Below are positions 42,557-51,259 of a DNA stretch of 64,000 nt, piece after piece. Each line of letters starts with the position of its first letter. Position 1 is the stretch's first letter. The stretch comes from Mucilaginibacter paludis DSM 18603 (GTDB taxonomy: Bacteria; Bacteroidota; Bacteroidia; Sphingobacteriales; Sphingobacteriaceae), in contig NZ_CM001403.1 of NCBI RefSeq assembly GCF_000166195.2, forward strand, positions 5,784,432 through 5,848,431, read 5' to 3'. Both the position numbers and the translations under genes were made by a program. Under the pieces are notes generated by a model, which was not told the DNA's origin, did not search any database, and saw only the letters and a program-made list of their open reading frames with translations.

Positions 42557-43942
42557 TTGACATTAATAAAATCAATTTCGGGAATTAGAGGAACTATTGG
42601 TGGTGCTCCCGGCGATGGCTTAACGCCATTAGATATTGTTAAATACACATCGGCCTTTGGTAGCTGGGCAGTGTCAAAATCAGGGATCAAAAAAATCGTG
42701 ATCGGTCGTGATGCCCGCATCTCGGGTCAAATGGTGAGCAACCTGGTAATTGGTACCTTACAAGGTTTAGGTATCGATGTGGTCGATCTGGGCCTGTCTA
42801 CCACGCCAACCGTGGAGATAGCTGTGCCCATGGAGAATGCGGCAGGCGGTATTATTTTAACTGCCAGCCACAACCCCAAGCAATGGAACGCCTTAAAGCT
42901 GCTGAACCAGTATGGCGAATTTATCAATGATGCCGACGGCCAGTTGGTATTAGAAATAGCAGAGCAAAGCAACTTTAAATACGCCGATGTAAATGATCTG
43001 GGTAAACTTACCACCGATGACACTTATTTACAAAAGCATATCGACATGATACTGGCTTTGCCTTTGGTTGATGTTGACGCCATTGCTAAAGCTAACTTTA
43101 ACATAGCCATCGATTGTGTAAACTCTACCGGAGGTATTTTTGTTCCGGCTTTGCTCAAGGCGCTGGGTGTTAAAACCGTTCATCAGTTGTATTGTGAGCC
43201 CGATGGTAATTTCCCACACAACCCGGAGCCACTGCCCGAAAACCTGAGTGCCCTCTCGAAAGAGGTGCTGTCAAAAAAAGCCGATTTAGGTATAGCCGTT
43301 GATCCGGATGTGGACAGGCTGTGCTTTGTTTGCGAAGACGGCAACATGTTTGGCGAAGAATATACTTTGGTTGCCGTTGCCGATTATGTATTGAAAAATC
43401 AGAAGGGCAACACGGTATCCAACCTGTCATCAACCCGTGCCCTACGCGATGTTACTGAAGCTGCTGGTGGAGAGTACCATGCCGCCGCCGTTGGCGAAGT
43501 GAATGTGGTAAATAAAATGAAGGAAGTTAATGCCATTATTGGCGGCGAAGGCAACGGCGGTGTCATTTATCCGGAGTTGCATTATGGCCGCGATGCCTTA
43601 GTTGGCATTGCTTTATTTTTAACGCACCTGGCTAAATCGCGCAAACGCATCTCGATTTTAAGGCACGGCTATCCCGGCTATTTTATCTCCAAAAACAAAA
43701 TTACACTAACGCCCGAAATGGATATCGACGGCTTATTGCTGAAGGTGCAGGAAAAGTATAAAAGCCAGCCGCACCTAACCATCGACGGATTGAAAATCGA
43801 ATTCGATAAACAATGGGTACACCTGCGCCGCTCCAATACCGAACCCATCATCCGCATCTATTCGGAAGGAGATTCTGAAACGGTAGCCAACAATTTAGCC
43901 AACAAAATTATAGCCGATATAAAGGATATTTTGCACGTATAA
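42557..43942 (+). CDS. glmM: Phosphoglucosamine mutase
   Basis: 461 aa from the TTG at 42557 (read as MTLIKSISGIRGTIGG). An ATG further upstream lies before the promoter and would add a hydrophobic leader foreign to the family. Active-site serine loop LTASHNPKQWNALK, metal loop DPDVDRL, sugar loop GEGNGGV and the C-terminal phosphate loop RRSNTEPIIRIYSEG. It converts glucosamine-6-P to glucosamine-1-P for UDP-GlcNAc and cell wall synthesis. Confidence 0.93.
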   Translation: MTLIKSISGIRGTIGGAPGDGLTPLDIVKYTSAFGSWAVSKSGIKKIVIGRDARISGQMVSNLVIGTLQGLGIDVVDLGLSTTPTVEIAVPMENAAGGIILTASHNPKQWNALKLLNQYGEFINDADGQLVLEIAEQSNFKYADVNDLGKLTTDDTYLQKHIDMILALPLVDVDAIAKANFNIAIDCVNSTGGIFVPALLKALGVKTVHQLYCEPDGNFPHNPEPLPENLSALSKEVLSKKADLGIAVDPDVDRLCFVCEDGNMFGEEYTLVAVADYVLKNQKGNTVSNLSSTRALRDVTEAAGGEYHAAAVGEVNVVNKMKEVNAIIGGEGNGGVIYPELHYGRDALVGIALFLTHLAKSRKRISILRHGYPGYFISKNKITLTPEMDIDGLLLKVQEKYKSQPHLTIDGLKIEFDKQWVHLRRSNTEPIIRIYSEGDSETVANNLANKIIADIKDILHV

Positions 43943-43993
43943 TATTGATTGAGTTATTGATTTATTGAATGATTGATTTTTATATAATTATTG

Positions 43994-44365
43994 ATGGAAA
44001 GAATTGACAAAATTGAGTTTGCCGAAATAGTTAAAAACCGGACTAAAAAGTTTGTAGTCGATAACATCCGGCTCTTCAGAGATCTGCCTAAAACAGAAGA
44101 AGCCAGAATTATTGGCAGGCAACTGTTACGATCGTCATCATCGGTAGGGGCTAATTACCGTGCGGCTTGCAGAGCCCGGTCAAAGGCCGAATTTGGCGCA
44201 AAGCTATCCATTGTTGTTGAGGAAGCAGACGAAAGTGTTTTCTGGATGGAAATTATGATCGAAGCAGAAATAATGCATGCTGAGAAGATAAATCCGCTAA
44301 TGGCAGAAGGAACTGAAATATTAAAGATCGTTTCTGCCGCCCGCAGAACAACAATGGAAAAATAA
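43994..44365 (+). CDS. Four-helix-bundle protein (23S rRNA IVS type)
   Basis: 123 aa from the ATG at 43994 (MERIDKIEFAEIVKNRTKKF). LRSSSSVGANYRAACRARSK and the acidic EEADESVFWMEIMIEAEIM are diagnostic of the four-helix bundle family first seen in 23S rRNA intervening sequences. The biochemical role is unknown. It sits alone between glmM and the desulfurase and is flanked by inverted AT-rich repeats (43944-43978 and 44411-44460), which recalls its intervening-sequence setting. Confidence 0.85.
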   Translation: MERIDKIEFAEIVKNRTKKFVVDNIRLFRDLPKTEEARIIGRQLLRSSSSVGANYRAACRARSKAEFGAKLSIVVEEADESVFWMEIMIEAEIMHAEKINPLMAEGTEILKIVSAARRTTMEK

Positions 44366-44475
44366 TCAATGTGCACAACAACATCGCAAAAAAATCGTCA
44401 TTGAGTTAATCAATAATTCAGTAAATAAATTCCAATCAATAACTCAATAATTCAATCAATCACCCAATAAAAATA

Positions 44476-45612
44476 ATGCGTGTTTACTTAGACAATGCCG
44501 CTACTACGCCTGTTGATCCGGCAGTTTTAAAAGAGATGTACCAGGTGATGGAGAACCATTACGGCAACCCATCGTCCATCCATTCGCATGGCCGCGAGGT
44601 ACGTACCTTGATCGAGAAGGCGCGCAAAACCATTGCCGGCCTGCTGCATACTTCCCCGGCCGAAATATTTTTTACATCCGGTGGTACCGAGGCCGATAAT
44701 ACCGCTATCCGTTGCAGTATTATGGATCATGGCATTCAGCATGCCATCACCAGTAAGCTGGAGCACCATGCTGTTTTGCATACCCTGGAGGCCATGCAAA
44801 AAGCCGGTACCATTGAGCTGAGCTTTGTTGAAACCGACGAAAAAGGAAATATAGATACCGCGCACCTGGAAACTTTGCTGCAAAACCCTAACCGCAGTTT
44901 GGTATCGCTGATGCATGCCAATAACGAACTGGGAACCCTGAGCGATATTGAACTGATTGGCGACCTGTGCGAAAAATATAACGCCATTTACCATAGCGAT
45001 ACGGTGCAAACCATGGGGCACTACGAGCACGACCTCAGTAAGCTCAAAGCGCATTTTATAGTAGGCGCGGCACACAAGTTTCATGGGCCAAAGGGCGTGG
45101 GCTTTTTGCATGTTAACCACCGCATCAAAATAAAACCCATGATTTACGGCGGATCGCAAGAGCGCAACATGCGCGGCGGTACTGAAAATGTTTATGGCAT
45201 AGTTGGCTTGGCCAAAGCGCTCGAAATGGCTTATACCGAAATGCCGCAGCATCAACAACATATCCAGGGCTTAAAAACCTATATGATGGAGCAGCTAAAG
45301 GCCAACATACCCGATGTTGCCTTTAATGGCGAAACCAACCCCGCTAAAAGTTTGTACACCGTGCTCAACGTATCTTTCCCCGAAATGGAAATGGCCGATA
45401 TGTTATTGTTTAGTTTGGATATTGCAGGCATATCCGCTTCGGGGGGCAGCGCCTGTAGTTCTGGCAGCGATATTGGTTCGCACGTATTAACCGCTATCGG
45501 CGCCAGTCCGGATAGGCCTGCGGTGCGCTTTTCTTTTTCAAAGTATAATACCCGCCAGGAGGTGGATTATACAGTGGATAAGCTGAAGGAAATTTTGTTG
45601 GTTAATGCCTGA
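44476..45612 (+). CDS. Cysteine desulfurase, IscS/NifS family
   Basis: 378 aa. MRVYLDNAATTPVDP, the cofactor region GGTEADN, the PLP-binding Lys in GAAHKFHGPKG near residue 203, and the active-site Cys in GGSACSSGSD at about residue 327. It releases sulfur from cysteine for Fe-S clusters or tRNA thiolation. The short loop SACSSGS fits the IscS/NifS group I style. No Isc scaffold gene is adjacent. Confidence 0.92.
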   Translation: MRVYLDNAATTPVDPAVLKEMYQVMENHYGNPSSIHSHGREVRTLIEKARKTIAGLLHTSPAEIFFTSGGTEADNTAIRCSIMDHGIQHAITSKLEHHAVLHTLEAMQKAGTIELSFVETDEKGNIDTAHLETLLQNPNRSLVSLMHANNELGTLSDIELIGDLCEKYNAIYHSDTVQTMGHYEHDLSKLKAHFIVGAAHKFHGPKGVGFLHVNHRIKIKPMIYGGSQERNMRGGTENVYGIVGLAKALEMAYTEMPQHQQHIQGLKTYMMEQLKANIPDVAFNGETNPAKSLYTVLNVSFPEMEMADMLLFSLDIAGISASGGSACSSGSDIGSHVLTAIGASPDRPAVRFSFSKYNTRQEVDYTVDKLKEILLVNA

Positions 45613-45639
45613 GTAATGAATGCTGATGGAGCAATTTAG

Positions 45640-46083
45640 ATGAATTTAGAGCGTTATCCTTATCTTGCCAGTAATAATTTTAATAACTACGAATTTTATA
45701 GTAGTGGGCCAAAAGGGCAAATAAAAAAGGGCGTACGTTTTTCCCTCATAAGCAATGACCCCGTTATTTACAATTTAGCTTTTGGAGATATTCCGGACGG
45801 TACGGATGTGATTGATGATGCTGTAGTGAGCAACAATAATGATAGAGGCATGGTACTTGCAACTGTAGCCAACACAATTATTGATTTTACCAATAATTAT
45901 GGCAACCACTATATATTTGCTACAGGCAGTACACCAGCAAGAACCAGACTCTATCAAATGGGCATTACAAGTTTGTGGAATGAAATAAGCATAGATTTTG
46001 ATGTATATGGTTTCAAGGGCGATGCATGGCAGGCATTTAAAAGCAATGTCAACTATGATGCATTTTTGGTGAAGAAAAAATAA
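45640..46083 (+). CDS. DUF6934 family protein
   Basis: 147 aa. The N-terminus MNLERYPYLASNNFNNYEFY and strand-rich core (VRFSLISNDPVIYNLAFGDI, GSTPARTRLYQMGI) match the small Bacteroidota DUF6934 family. No catalytic motif is apparent. It is followed by a 58-aa basic protein gene, and such small pairs recur in this phylum. A toxin-antitoxin-like or host-response role is conceivable but not shown. Confidence 0.75.
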   Translation: MNLERYPYLASNNFNNYEFYSSGPKGQIKKGVRFSLISNDPVIYNLAFGDIPDGTDVIDDAVVSNNNDRGMVLATVANTIIDFTNNYGNHYIFATGSTPARTRLYQMGITSLWNEISIDFDVYGFKGDAWQAFKSNVNYDAFLVKKK

Positions 46084-46117
46084 ATGAGTATTTTTGAGAT
46101 AAAGAAAGGAAGCGATT

Positions 46118-46294
46118 ATGCCAGCAGTTAAAAAAATAACAACAAATGAAAAACGCTATTATGGCGGCGCTGTAATTAGCGATAAAGTTAAGGATCATGA
46201 GAACGATCCATTTGTTGTAAAAAAAATGGAAGAAGCTAAATCCTTTTTACGTAAACACGGATTGAATGGCTTACCGGGTCACTTAAAGAAATAA
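46118..46294 (+). CDS. 58-aa basic protein paired with DUF6934
   Basis: The ATG at 46118 follows a good ribosome-binding stretch (AAAGGAAG). The protein (MPAVKKITTNEKRYYGGAVI...) is Lys-rich with a helical end (VVKKMEEAKSFLRKHG). It lies 34 bp after the DUF6934 gene and was too short to be noticed easily. The function is unknown. An earlier ATG at 46084 gives only 14 codons. Confidence 0.65.
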   Translation: MPAVKKITTNEKRYYGGAVISDKVKDHENDPFVVKKMEEAKSFLRKHGLNGLPGHLKK

Positions 46295-46397
46295 GCTAAC
46301 GTTCTATGATCACAGTCAGGAAAGTTGATCATAAAGCAAGCCAGTACCTGAACAGTTGGTTTGCCGGGTAAAAAAAGAAACAATCTACTAATAAGTT

Positions 46398-46429
46398 AAA
46401 GGCTGGATATTCAAATCCGGCCTTTTTTT
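46398..46429. terminator. Hairpin terminator before the glutamate-synthase-like gene
   Basis: AAAGGCTGGAT pairs with ATCCGGCCTTT (one wobble), followed by T7. It ends the DUF6934 unit. Confidence 0.8.
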
Positions 46430-46517
46430 GTCAGCAAACAGAAATCTTTTTTTTCTCATACTCCCATACAATAGCAATAAGTTTATTTTTATCGCATAAT
46501 TTGCTGTAATCCGTTTT

Positions 46518-48155
46518 ATGAGAAAACTCTTCATTGTATCTGTTATTTTAATTGTTGCCCTTTTAATCGGTTGGACGATGATTTGGCCGCCGGCCGTATG
46601 GTCCTTTGTAGTTATGGGCCCTATATTACTGCTCGGCATTTTCGATGTATTTCAAAAAAAACACAGTATCGTTCGTAATTTTCCGGTGTTTGGGCATCTG
46701 CGTTTTGTGATGGAAGAGCTTCGCCCCAAAATATATCAGTATTTTATTGAAAGCGATACCGATGGTACACCCTTTAACCGGCTTAACCGGAGCGTAATAT
46801 ATCAACGCGCCAAAAAGGTTGATGATACCCGCCCTTTTGGTACCGAGCTGGATGTTTACGAAAGTGGCTACGAATGGCTTAACCACAGTATAGCCGCGCT
46901 TGATCATCAGCATTTAAATGAAGACCCACGTGTATTGGTTGGTGGCCCGGCATGCACCAAGCCCTATAGTGCCAGTGTATTTAATATTTCGGCCATGAGC
47001 TTCGGCTCCCTGAGCGAGAATGCCATACTGGCCCTTAACGGCGGTGCCAAAATTGGCAACTTTGCCCACAATACAGGCGAAGGTGGTTTAAGTGATCACC
47101 ACTTACAGCCCGGTGGCGATATCATCTGGCAAATAGGCACCGGCTATTTTAGCTGCCGCCATAAAGACGGAACTTTTGATTACGACGCCTTTGCCGAACG
47201 TGCAGTGCTGCCGCAGGTAAGAATGATCGAGATCAAACTTTCGCAAGGGGCAAAACCCGGCCATGGAGGCATATTGCCAGCTGCCAAAGTTACACCCGAG
47301 ATAGCGCGCATCCGCCTGGTACAAATGGGCGAGGATGTTGTATCGCCGCCCGTCCATAAAGCCTTTTCAACGCCTTTACAGCTCATCGCCTTTATACAAA
47401 AACTCCGGGAGCTATCCGGTGGCAAGCCTATCGGCTTTAAGCTTTGTGTGGGCCATAAAAGCGAATTTTTAGCCATTTGCAAAGCCATGGTGAAAACCGG
47501 AATCTATCCCGATTTTATTACCGTTGATGGTGGCGAGGGCGGTACCGGTGCCGCGCCGCTGGAGTTTTCAAACTCGGTAGGGATGCCCTTGCGTGAAGCA
47601 TTGGCCTTTGTTTATGATGCCCTTACGGGATTTGATTTAAAAAAGCACATCAAAATTATAGCCTCGGGTAAGGTAGCTACCGGGTTCGACCTGGTTAAAA
47701 ATTTCGCTTTAGGTGCCGATATGTGTAACAGCGCCCGCGGCATGATGTTCGCCCTGGGGTGTATACAAGCCCTGGAGTGTAACATGAATACCTGTCCAAC
47801 CGGTGTAGCCACACAGGATAAAAGCCTGATGCGCGGCCTGGTAGTGGGCGATAAAAAGGTACGTGTGGCAAGCTTCCATAAACAAACCGTAGCCAGCGCA
47901 GTGCAAATGATAGGGGCGGCTGGTTTAAAACATCCCCACGATCTGCATCGCTCGTTCATCTATCGCCGGGTGAGCCACAACCTTATCCAAACTTATGCCG
48001 AGCTGTTTCCCTACATCCCCAAACGGGGCCTGCTTGATACGCCTTACCCGGCTAATTTTGAACTGGATATGGCCATCAGCAGTGAGGATACCTTTGTACC
48101 CGATTATGATAAGGTATCGCACGTTAAAATTAACGCCGTTACTGCGGCTGGGTAG
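46518..48155 (+). CDS. FMN-binding glutamate-synthase-family protein
   Basis: 545 aa. Two membrane helices lie in the first 45 residues (LFIVSVILIVALLIGWTMIW). The TIM-barrel synthase domain follows: ISAMSFGSLSENAILALNGG, AHNTGEGGLSDHH, IKLSQGAKPGHGGILPAAKV, TVDGGEGGTGAAPLEFSNS and the Cys-rich ECNMNTCPTGVATQD that binds an iron-sulfur cluster. There is no glutaminase domain, so it is the stand-alone membrane-attached form; its physiological substrate is uncertain. Confidence 0.9.
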   Translation: MRKLFIVSVILIVALLIGWTMIWPPAVWSFVVMGPILLLGIFDVFQKKHSIVRNFPVFGHLRFVMEELRPKIYQYFIESDTDGTPFNRLNRSVIYQRAKKVDDTRPFGTELDVYESGYEWLNHSIAALDHQHLNEDPRVLVGGPACTKPYSASVFNISAMSFGSLSENAILALNGGAKIGNFAHNTGEGGLSDHHLQPGGDIIWQIGTGYFSCRHKDGTFDYDAFAERAVLPQVRMIEIKLSQGAKPGHGGILPAAKVTPEIARIRLVQMGEDVVSPPVHKAFSTPLQLIAFIQKLRELSGGKPIGFKLCVGHKSEFLAICKAMVKTGIYPDFITVDGGEGGTGAAPLEFSNSVGMPLREALAFVYDALTGFDLKKHIKIIASGKVATGFDLVKNFALGADMCNSARGMMFALGCIQALECNMNTCPTGVATQDKSLMRGLVVGDKKVRVASFHKQTVASAVQMIGAAGLKHPHDLHRSFIYRRVSHNLIQTYAELFPYIPKRGLLDTPYPANFELDMAISSEDTFVPDYDKVSHVKINAVTAAG

Positions 48156-48510
48156 AAAATCAAGGGTATTTTAGTTGGGGGCTTGATGTTGAATTATATC
48201 GCAAGGCTGTGTCCTCAATATCCCGTGTTCGGTATCTTCGCTGTGCCATAGTCGATGTCCTTCACCGGCTATTACGCAATGTTTCCCAACTGAACGGAAG
48301 GATGATTGAACATGATCGGAGATGCCGATCCCGTAGCACGTGCCGTCGCCGACTATGATCGCGAAGCAGTTTTTTGCATCAATAGCCAGTAAATCAATAC
48401 ACCGGCAACGGGTGTAAAAAAATGGTGACACGTACTTATTTCGCCATGCAATTTCATATTATAATGGTTATATTTGATATTTCACCGCCTGCTATTCCCC
48501 TTTAAAATTA
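48156..48510. other. Gene-poor stretch before the CE-clan gene
   Basis: 355 bp without a convincing gene. An 86-codon minus-strand frame (48171-48431) contains FAIIVGDGTCYGIGISDH, but I cannot place it and it may be chance or a remnant. Local GC is higher than usual for spacers here, with short inverted words around CGATC and GGCGA, so a decayed gene is possible. Confidence 0.3.
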
Positions 48511-49680
48511 ATGGATCAACAACCTTGCAACAAACAAATCGCGGAAAGCGCCAATCGTTATTTTGAGCGACAGGCTTACCGGTTTTTGCGTGCATGGGTA
48601 CGGAATCACAAGGATAAAACGCTGCTGCAATTCGACAGGCCATTGGATGAGTACCTGGCAAACCAGGCCTTGCATGATTTTTTTCTAACCACCCGGCAAC
48701 CCGTCCAAAAACTGTTAAAAAATCGTTCTATTGCCCGGCATCTGGGCAGATGCATAGATGCTGTTTATTTTGATCCCATCAGTGGCGACCCCTTATTGGC
48801 TGCTACCGAGCAACGGATTTATAATCTTGCCCGCAGGATGGAAAGTGAGCGCATGCATGTTCCCTTCCGCTCGGTTCATCCTAATAAGCAAACAGAGGCA
48901 GGCGATACGGCAGATATCAGCACCTATCCCGTCGATTCAGAAGAAATTCGATACAACAGCGGTAATCACTTTACCAGCCGCCCGGCCAATGGCAATGTAT
49001 TTGCCGAGAACAGTAAACGCTGTACGGCAAAATCGGGTGGCAACTTGCATGTGCTTTTTAAAGGGGGATACCTGGAAGAGCGGTTACAAGATATTAAAGA
49101 GTATACAGCCGGGCTGCACCATGACGGCGAAACCCAGCTTCAGTTTTTTGTAATTTACAGCAGGCATTCGGCCAAAGAGGGGCATTTTGGCACCTCGCTT
49201 GTGGTAATGGATCCTGCCAGTCCCGATTTTCCGTTGCGTGTTTTAGTGTGCGATACCTTGCTCAAAGAGCTGCCGCAGCACCCGCGCTGGTGGCATCATT
49301 TTATTGCCGAATATTCGCATGTATTTGGCGACGCCATAGCCGAGATTGTGGAAGATCTTTCGCACCCATTGCAGAAAGTAAATATCAAGGGCGATGATCC
49401 TTATCACCATGATTGGGACTGCCCATACTATGCAGCCAGCATGGCCGACGCGCTGGCCGATTTAGTAAGAAACAATACCGAACTCATTTTACAAGGCACT
49501 ACAGCTGATATTTATAACGCCATGAAAGATGCTATGCCCGATTACTATCACCAGAATCTTGAAATTAAGGACAGAGCTGCTATTAAGCAAATTAACCGGT
49601 TAAAACGATGGGAGAGCGGGCGCGACGTAATCAAAGGCATGGTGTTAGAAATTAGCCGCAAATCATCCTACGAGCTTTAG
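48511..49680 (+). CDS. Candidate CE-clan cysteine protease or acetyltransferase
   Basis: 389 aa, no signal peptide or membrane helix. I do not recognise the N-terminal 200 residues. The C-terminal half follows the order of CE-clan (Ulp1/YopJ-type) enzymes: His225 in EGHFGTSLVVMDP, Asp248 in LRVLVCDTLLKELP and Cys304 in HHDWDCPYYAASMADAL. The spacings (23 and 56 residues) are close to those of YopJ and Ulp1. If right, it could deconjugate ubiquitin-like modifiers or acetylate target proteins, an effector-like activity. The sequence evidence is motif level only. It is a single gene. Its terminator downstream is split by an IS3 element. Confidence 0.5.
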   Translation: MDQQPCNKQIAESANRYFERQAYRFLRAWVRNHKDKTLLQFDRPLDEYLANQALHDFFLTTRQPVQKLLKNRSIARHLGRCIDAVYFDPISGDPLLAATEQRIYNLARRMESERMHVPFRSVHPNKQTEAGDTADISTYPVDSEEIRYNSGNHFTSRPANGNVFAENSKRCTAKSGGNLHVLFKGGYLEERLQDIKEYTAGLHHDGETQLQFFVIYSRHSAKEGHFGTSLVVMDPASPDFPLRVLVCDTLLKELPQHPRWWHHFIAEYSHVFGDAIAEIVEDLSHPLQKVNIKGDDPYHHDWDCPYYAASMADALADLVRNNTELILQGTTADIYNAMKDAMPDYYHQNLEIKDRAAIKQINRLKRWESGRDVIKGMVLEISRKSSYEL

Positions 49681-49766
49681 TTAGGCGCTTGTAAAGCGCC
49701 GGCGCCGTGGCGGGCGGCAAGCCGGAAATTAAAATTGTTACCCTTGCCGCGGCACTAAGTAAACCA

Positions 49767-49781
49767 AAAACAAAAGAGGCT
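49767..49781 (+). terminator. Left arm of a terminator split by IS3
   Basis: AAAACAAAAGAGGCT is the exact complement of 51226-51240. Without the IS and one TAA copy the two arms form a 15-bp stem with a 15-nt loop, the bidirectional terminator of the convergent CE-clan and peptide-transporter genes. Confidence 0.8.
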
Positions 49782-49838
49782 TCACCTTAATGAAGTGAAC
49801 CCCAAAAGTTAGACAAAAACTTTTGGGGTTTATTATTT

Positions 49839-50360
49839 ATGTCAAAGCACACATTTGAAGAGAAACTTGATGTAGTTTCTCAAGTAAGAAAGGGAAAGCC
49901 GATTCTACGGATATCCCGCGAACGCCATATCCGTGAAGGCATGATATTGGAATGGGTTCGGAAATATGATCTTTATGGCGAAAGTGGGCTGCTCAAACAA
50001 CCTAACGTCAAGCCCACGCCTGATTTCAAAGAAGAAGTTGTAAGGCTTGTCATAGGAAAAAAAGTACCTTTAAATCAGGTTGTTCTGGAATATAGATTAA
50101 GCAAGACTGCTTTAGAGCGCTGGGTAAGATCAGTACGGGTTGAGGGATATGCAGTACTATACCAGCAAAAGAATCCTGGACGACCACCTAAATGCATGGG
50201 AAGATCAAAGAAGCTTGAACCTGAAACAGAAGTAGAGAAGCTCCAGGCGGAAAATAGCCGTTTGCGGGCGGAGAACGCACTATTAAAAAAAGTCACGGCC
50301 TTAGTCAAGGAAAAAGAAGCCCGCGAACGCATGAGTGGGCAAAAGCCATCGAAGAACTAA
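49839..50360 (+). CDS. IS3-family transposase OrfA
   Basis: 173 aa with two helix-turn-helix units (FEEKLDVVSQVRKGKPILRI; LNQVVLEYRLSKTALERWVR) and a C-terminal leucine-zipper-like coiled coil (VEKLQAENSRLRAENALLKK). It binds the inverted repeats. An A7 run near 50284-50290 in the coiled-coil codons is a likely slippery site, and the orfB frame is open from there. Confidence 0.9.
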   Translation: MSKHTFEEKLDVVSQVRKGKPILRISRERHIREGMILEWVRKYDLYGESGLLKQPNVKPTPDFKEEVVRLVIGKKVPLNQVVLEYRLSKTALERWVRSVRVEGYAVLYQQKNPGRPPKCMGRSKKLEPETEVEKLQAENSRLRAENALLKKVTALVKEKEARERMSGQKPSKN

Positions 50361-50386
50361 GGCCCGAACATGATGTTTCAATTCTA

Positions 50387-51181
50387 TTGGATTGCAAACA
50401 GATGGCTCGTTCTGTATTTTATTATCATCGCAAGCGCCTAAATGATGATAAATACAAGCATGAAAAAGAAGAGATCGCAAGTATATACCACTTGCATAAA
50501 GGCAGATATGGTTATCGGCGGGTCACCGCCGAAATGAAGAACCGGGGTTATAGCATAAATCACAAGACTGTCCAAAAATTGATGGGAACATTAGGCCTAA
50601 AATGCAATATCAGGAAAGTAAGTTATCGCTCATACAAAGGTGAGGTTGGTAAAATTGCCCCTAATGTACTTGAAAGGGATTTTGAGGCAAATCTGCCTAA
50701 TCAGAAATGGGCTACGGATGTCACTCAGATGAACATTAAAGGGGAGAAGATCTATTTATCTCCTATAATTGACATGTTCAACGGGGAAGTCATTTCTTAT
50801 AGTATTTCAAAATCTCCAAATATGCAGATGATAGATGAAATGTTATATGAGGCTTTTGATAAAGTGAAAGATATAAGGGGACTTATTTTTCACTCTGACC
50901 AAGGGTGGCAATATCAACATTATGGATATAGAAAGGCTTTGGAAAAACATGGAATTATTCAAAGCATGTCCAGAAAGGGAAACTGCTTGGATAATGCCTT
51001 GGCCGAAAGCTTCTTTGGGATCTTAAAGACAGAATTACTGTACAAACAGAGCTTTGAAACTGCGGAAGAATTTATAACTTCGTTAAAAGAATACATTCAT
51101 TACTATAACAATGAAAGAATAAAAAACAGGTTAAATGGAAAGAGCCCGGTGGAATACCGAGCTCTCGTACAAAAAACTTAA
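50387..51181 (+). CDS. IS3-family transposase OrfB (DDE integrase)
   Basis: The frame is open upstream of 50387 into orfA (…AIEELRPEHDVSILLDC), so the real product is an OrfAB fusion made by frameshifting; a TTG at 50387 gives 264 aa. The HTH_21 region GRYGYRRVTAEMKNRGYSIN is followed by the rve domain with D in WATDVTQMN, D in LIFHSDQGWQY and E in NALAESFFGILK. The DDE triad is complete. Confidence 0.92.
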   Translation: MDCKQMARSVFYYHRKRLNDDKYKHEKEEIASIYHLHKGRYGYRRVTAEMKNRGYSINHKTVQKLMGTLGLKCNIRKVSYRSYKGEVGKIAPNVLERDFEANLPNQKWATDVTQMNIKGEKIYLSPIIDMFNGEVISYSISKSPNMQMIDEMLYEAFDKVKDIRGLIFHSDQGWQYQHYGYRKALEKHGIIQSMSRKGNCLDNALAESFFGILKTELLYKQSFETAEEFITSLKEYIHYYNNERIKNRLNGKSPVEYRALVQKT

Positions 51182-51225
51182 TTTTGTAAACTGTCCAACT
51201 TTTTGGGGTCACACCATAACGATGG

Positions 51226-51240
51226 AGCCTCTTTTGTTTT
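51226..51240 (-). terminator. Right arm of the terminator split by IS3
   Basis: AGCCTCTTTTGTTTT is the exact complement of 49767-49781. It lies 20 bp after the stop codon of the leftward peptide transporter gene and has lost its partner to the IS3 insertion. Confidence 0.8.
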
Positions 51241-51259
51241 ACCTGTTTAAGGGCAATTA

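Larger units (their letters stand above)
49791..51216 (+). mobile_element. IS3-family (IS150 group) insertion sequence
   Basis: 1426 bp. Imperfect terminal inverted repeats: the left starts TGAAGTGAACCCCAAAAGTT, the right (complement) TGGTGTGACCCCAAAAAGTT. The 3-bp target duplication TAA lies at 49788-49790 and 51217-51219. It contains orfA and orfB, probably joined by -1 frameshifting. It lies in the loop of a terminator hairpin. Confidence 0.9.

Noticed and set aside
44527-45261. 244-codon minus-strand frame
   Set aside because: It is antisense to the cysteine desulfurase, whose motifs and length are fully convincing.
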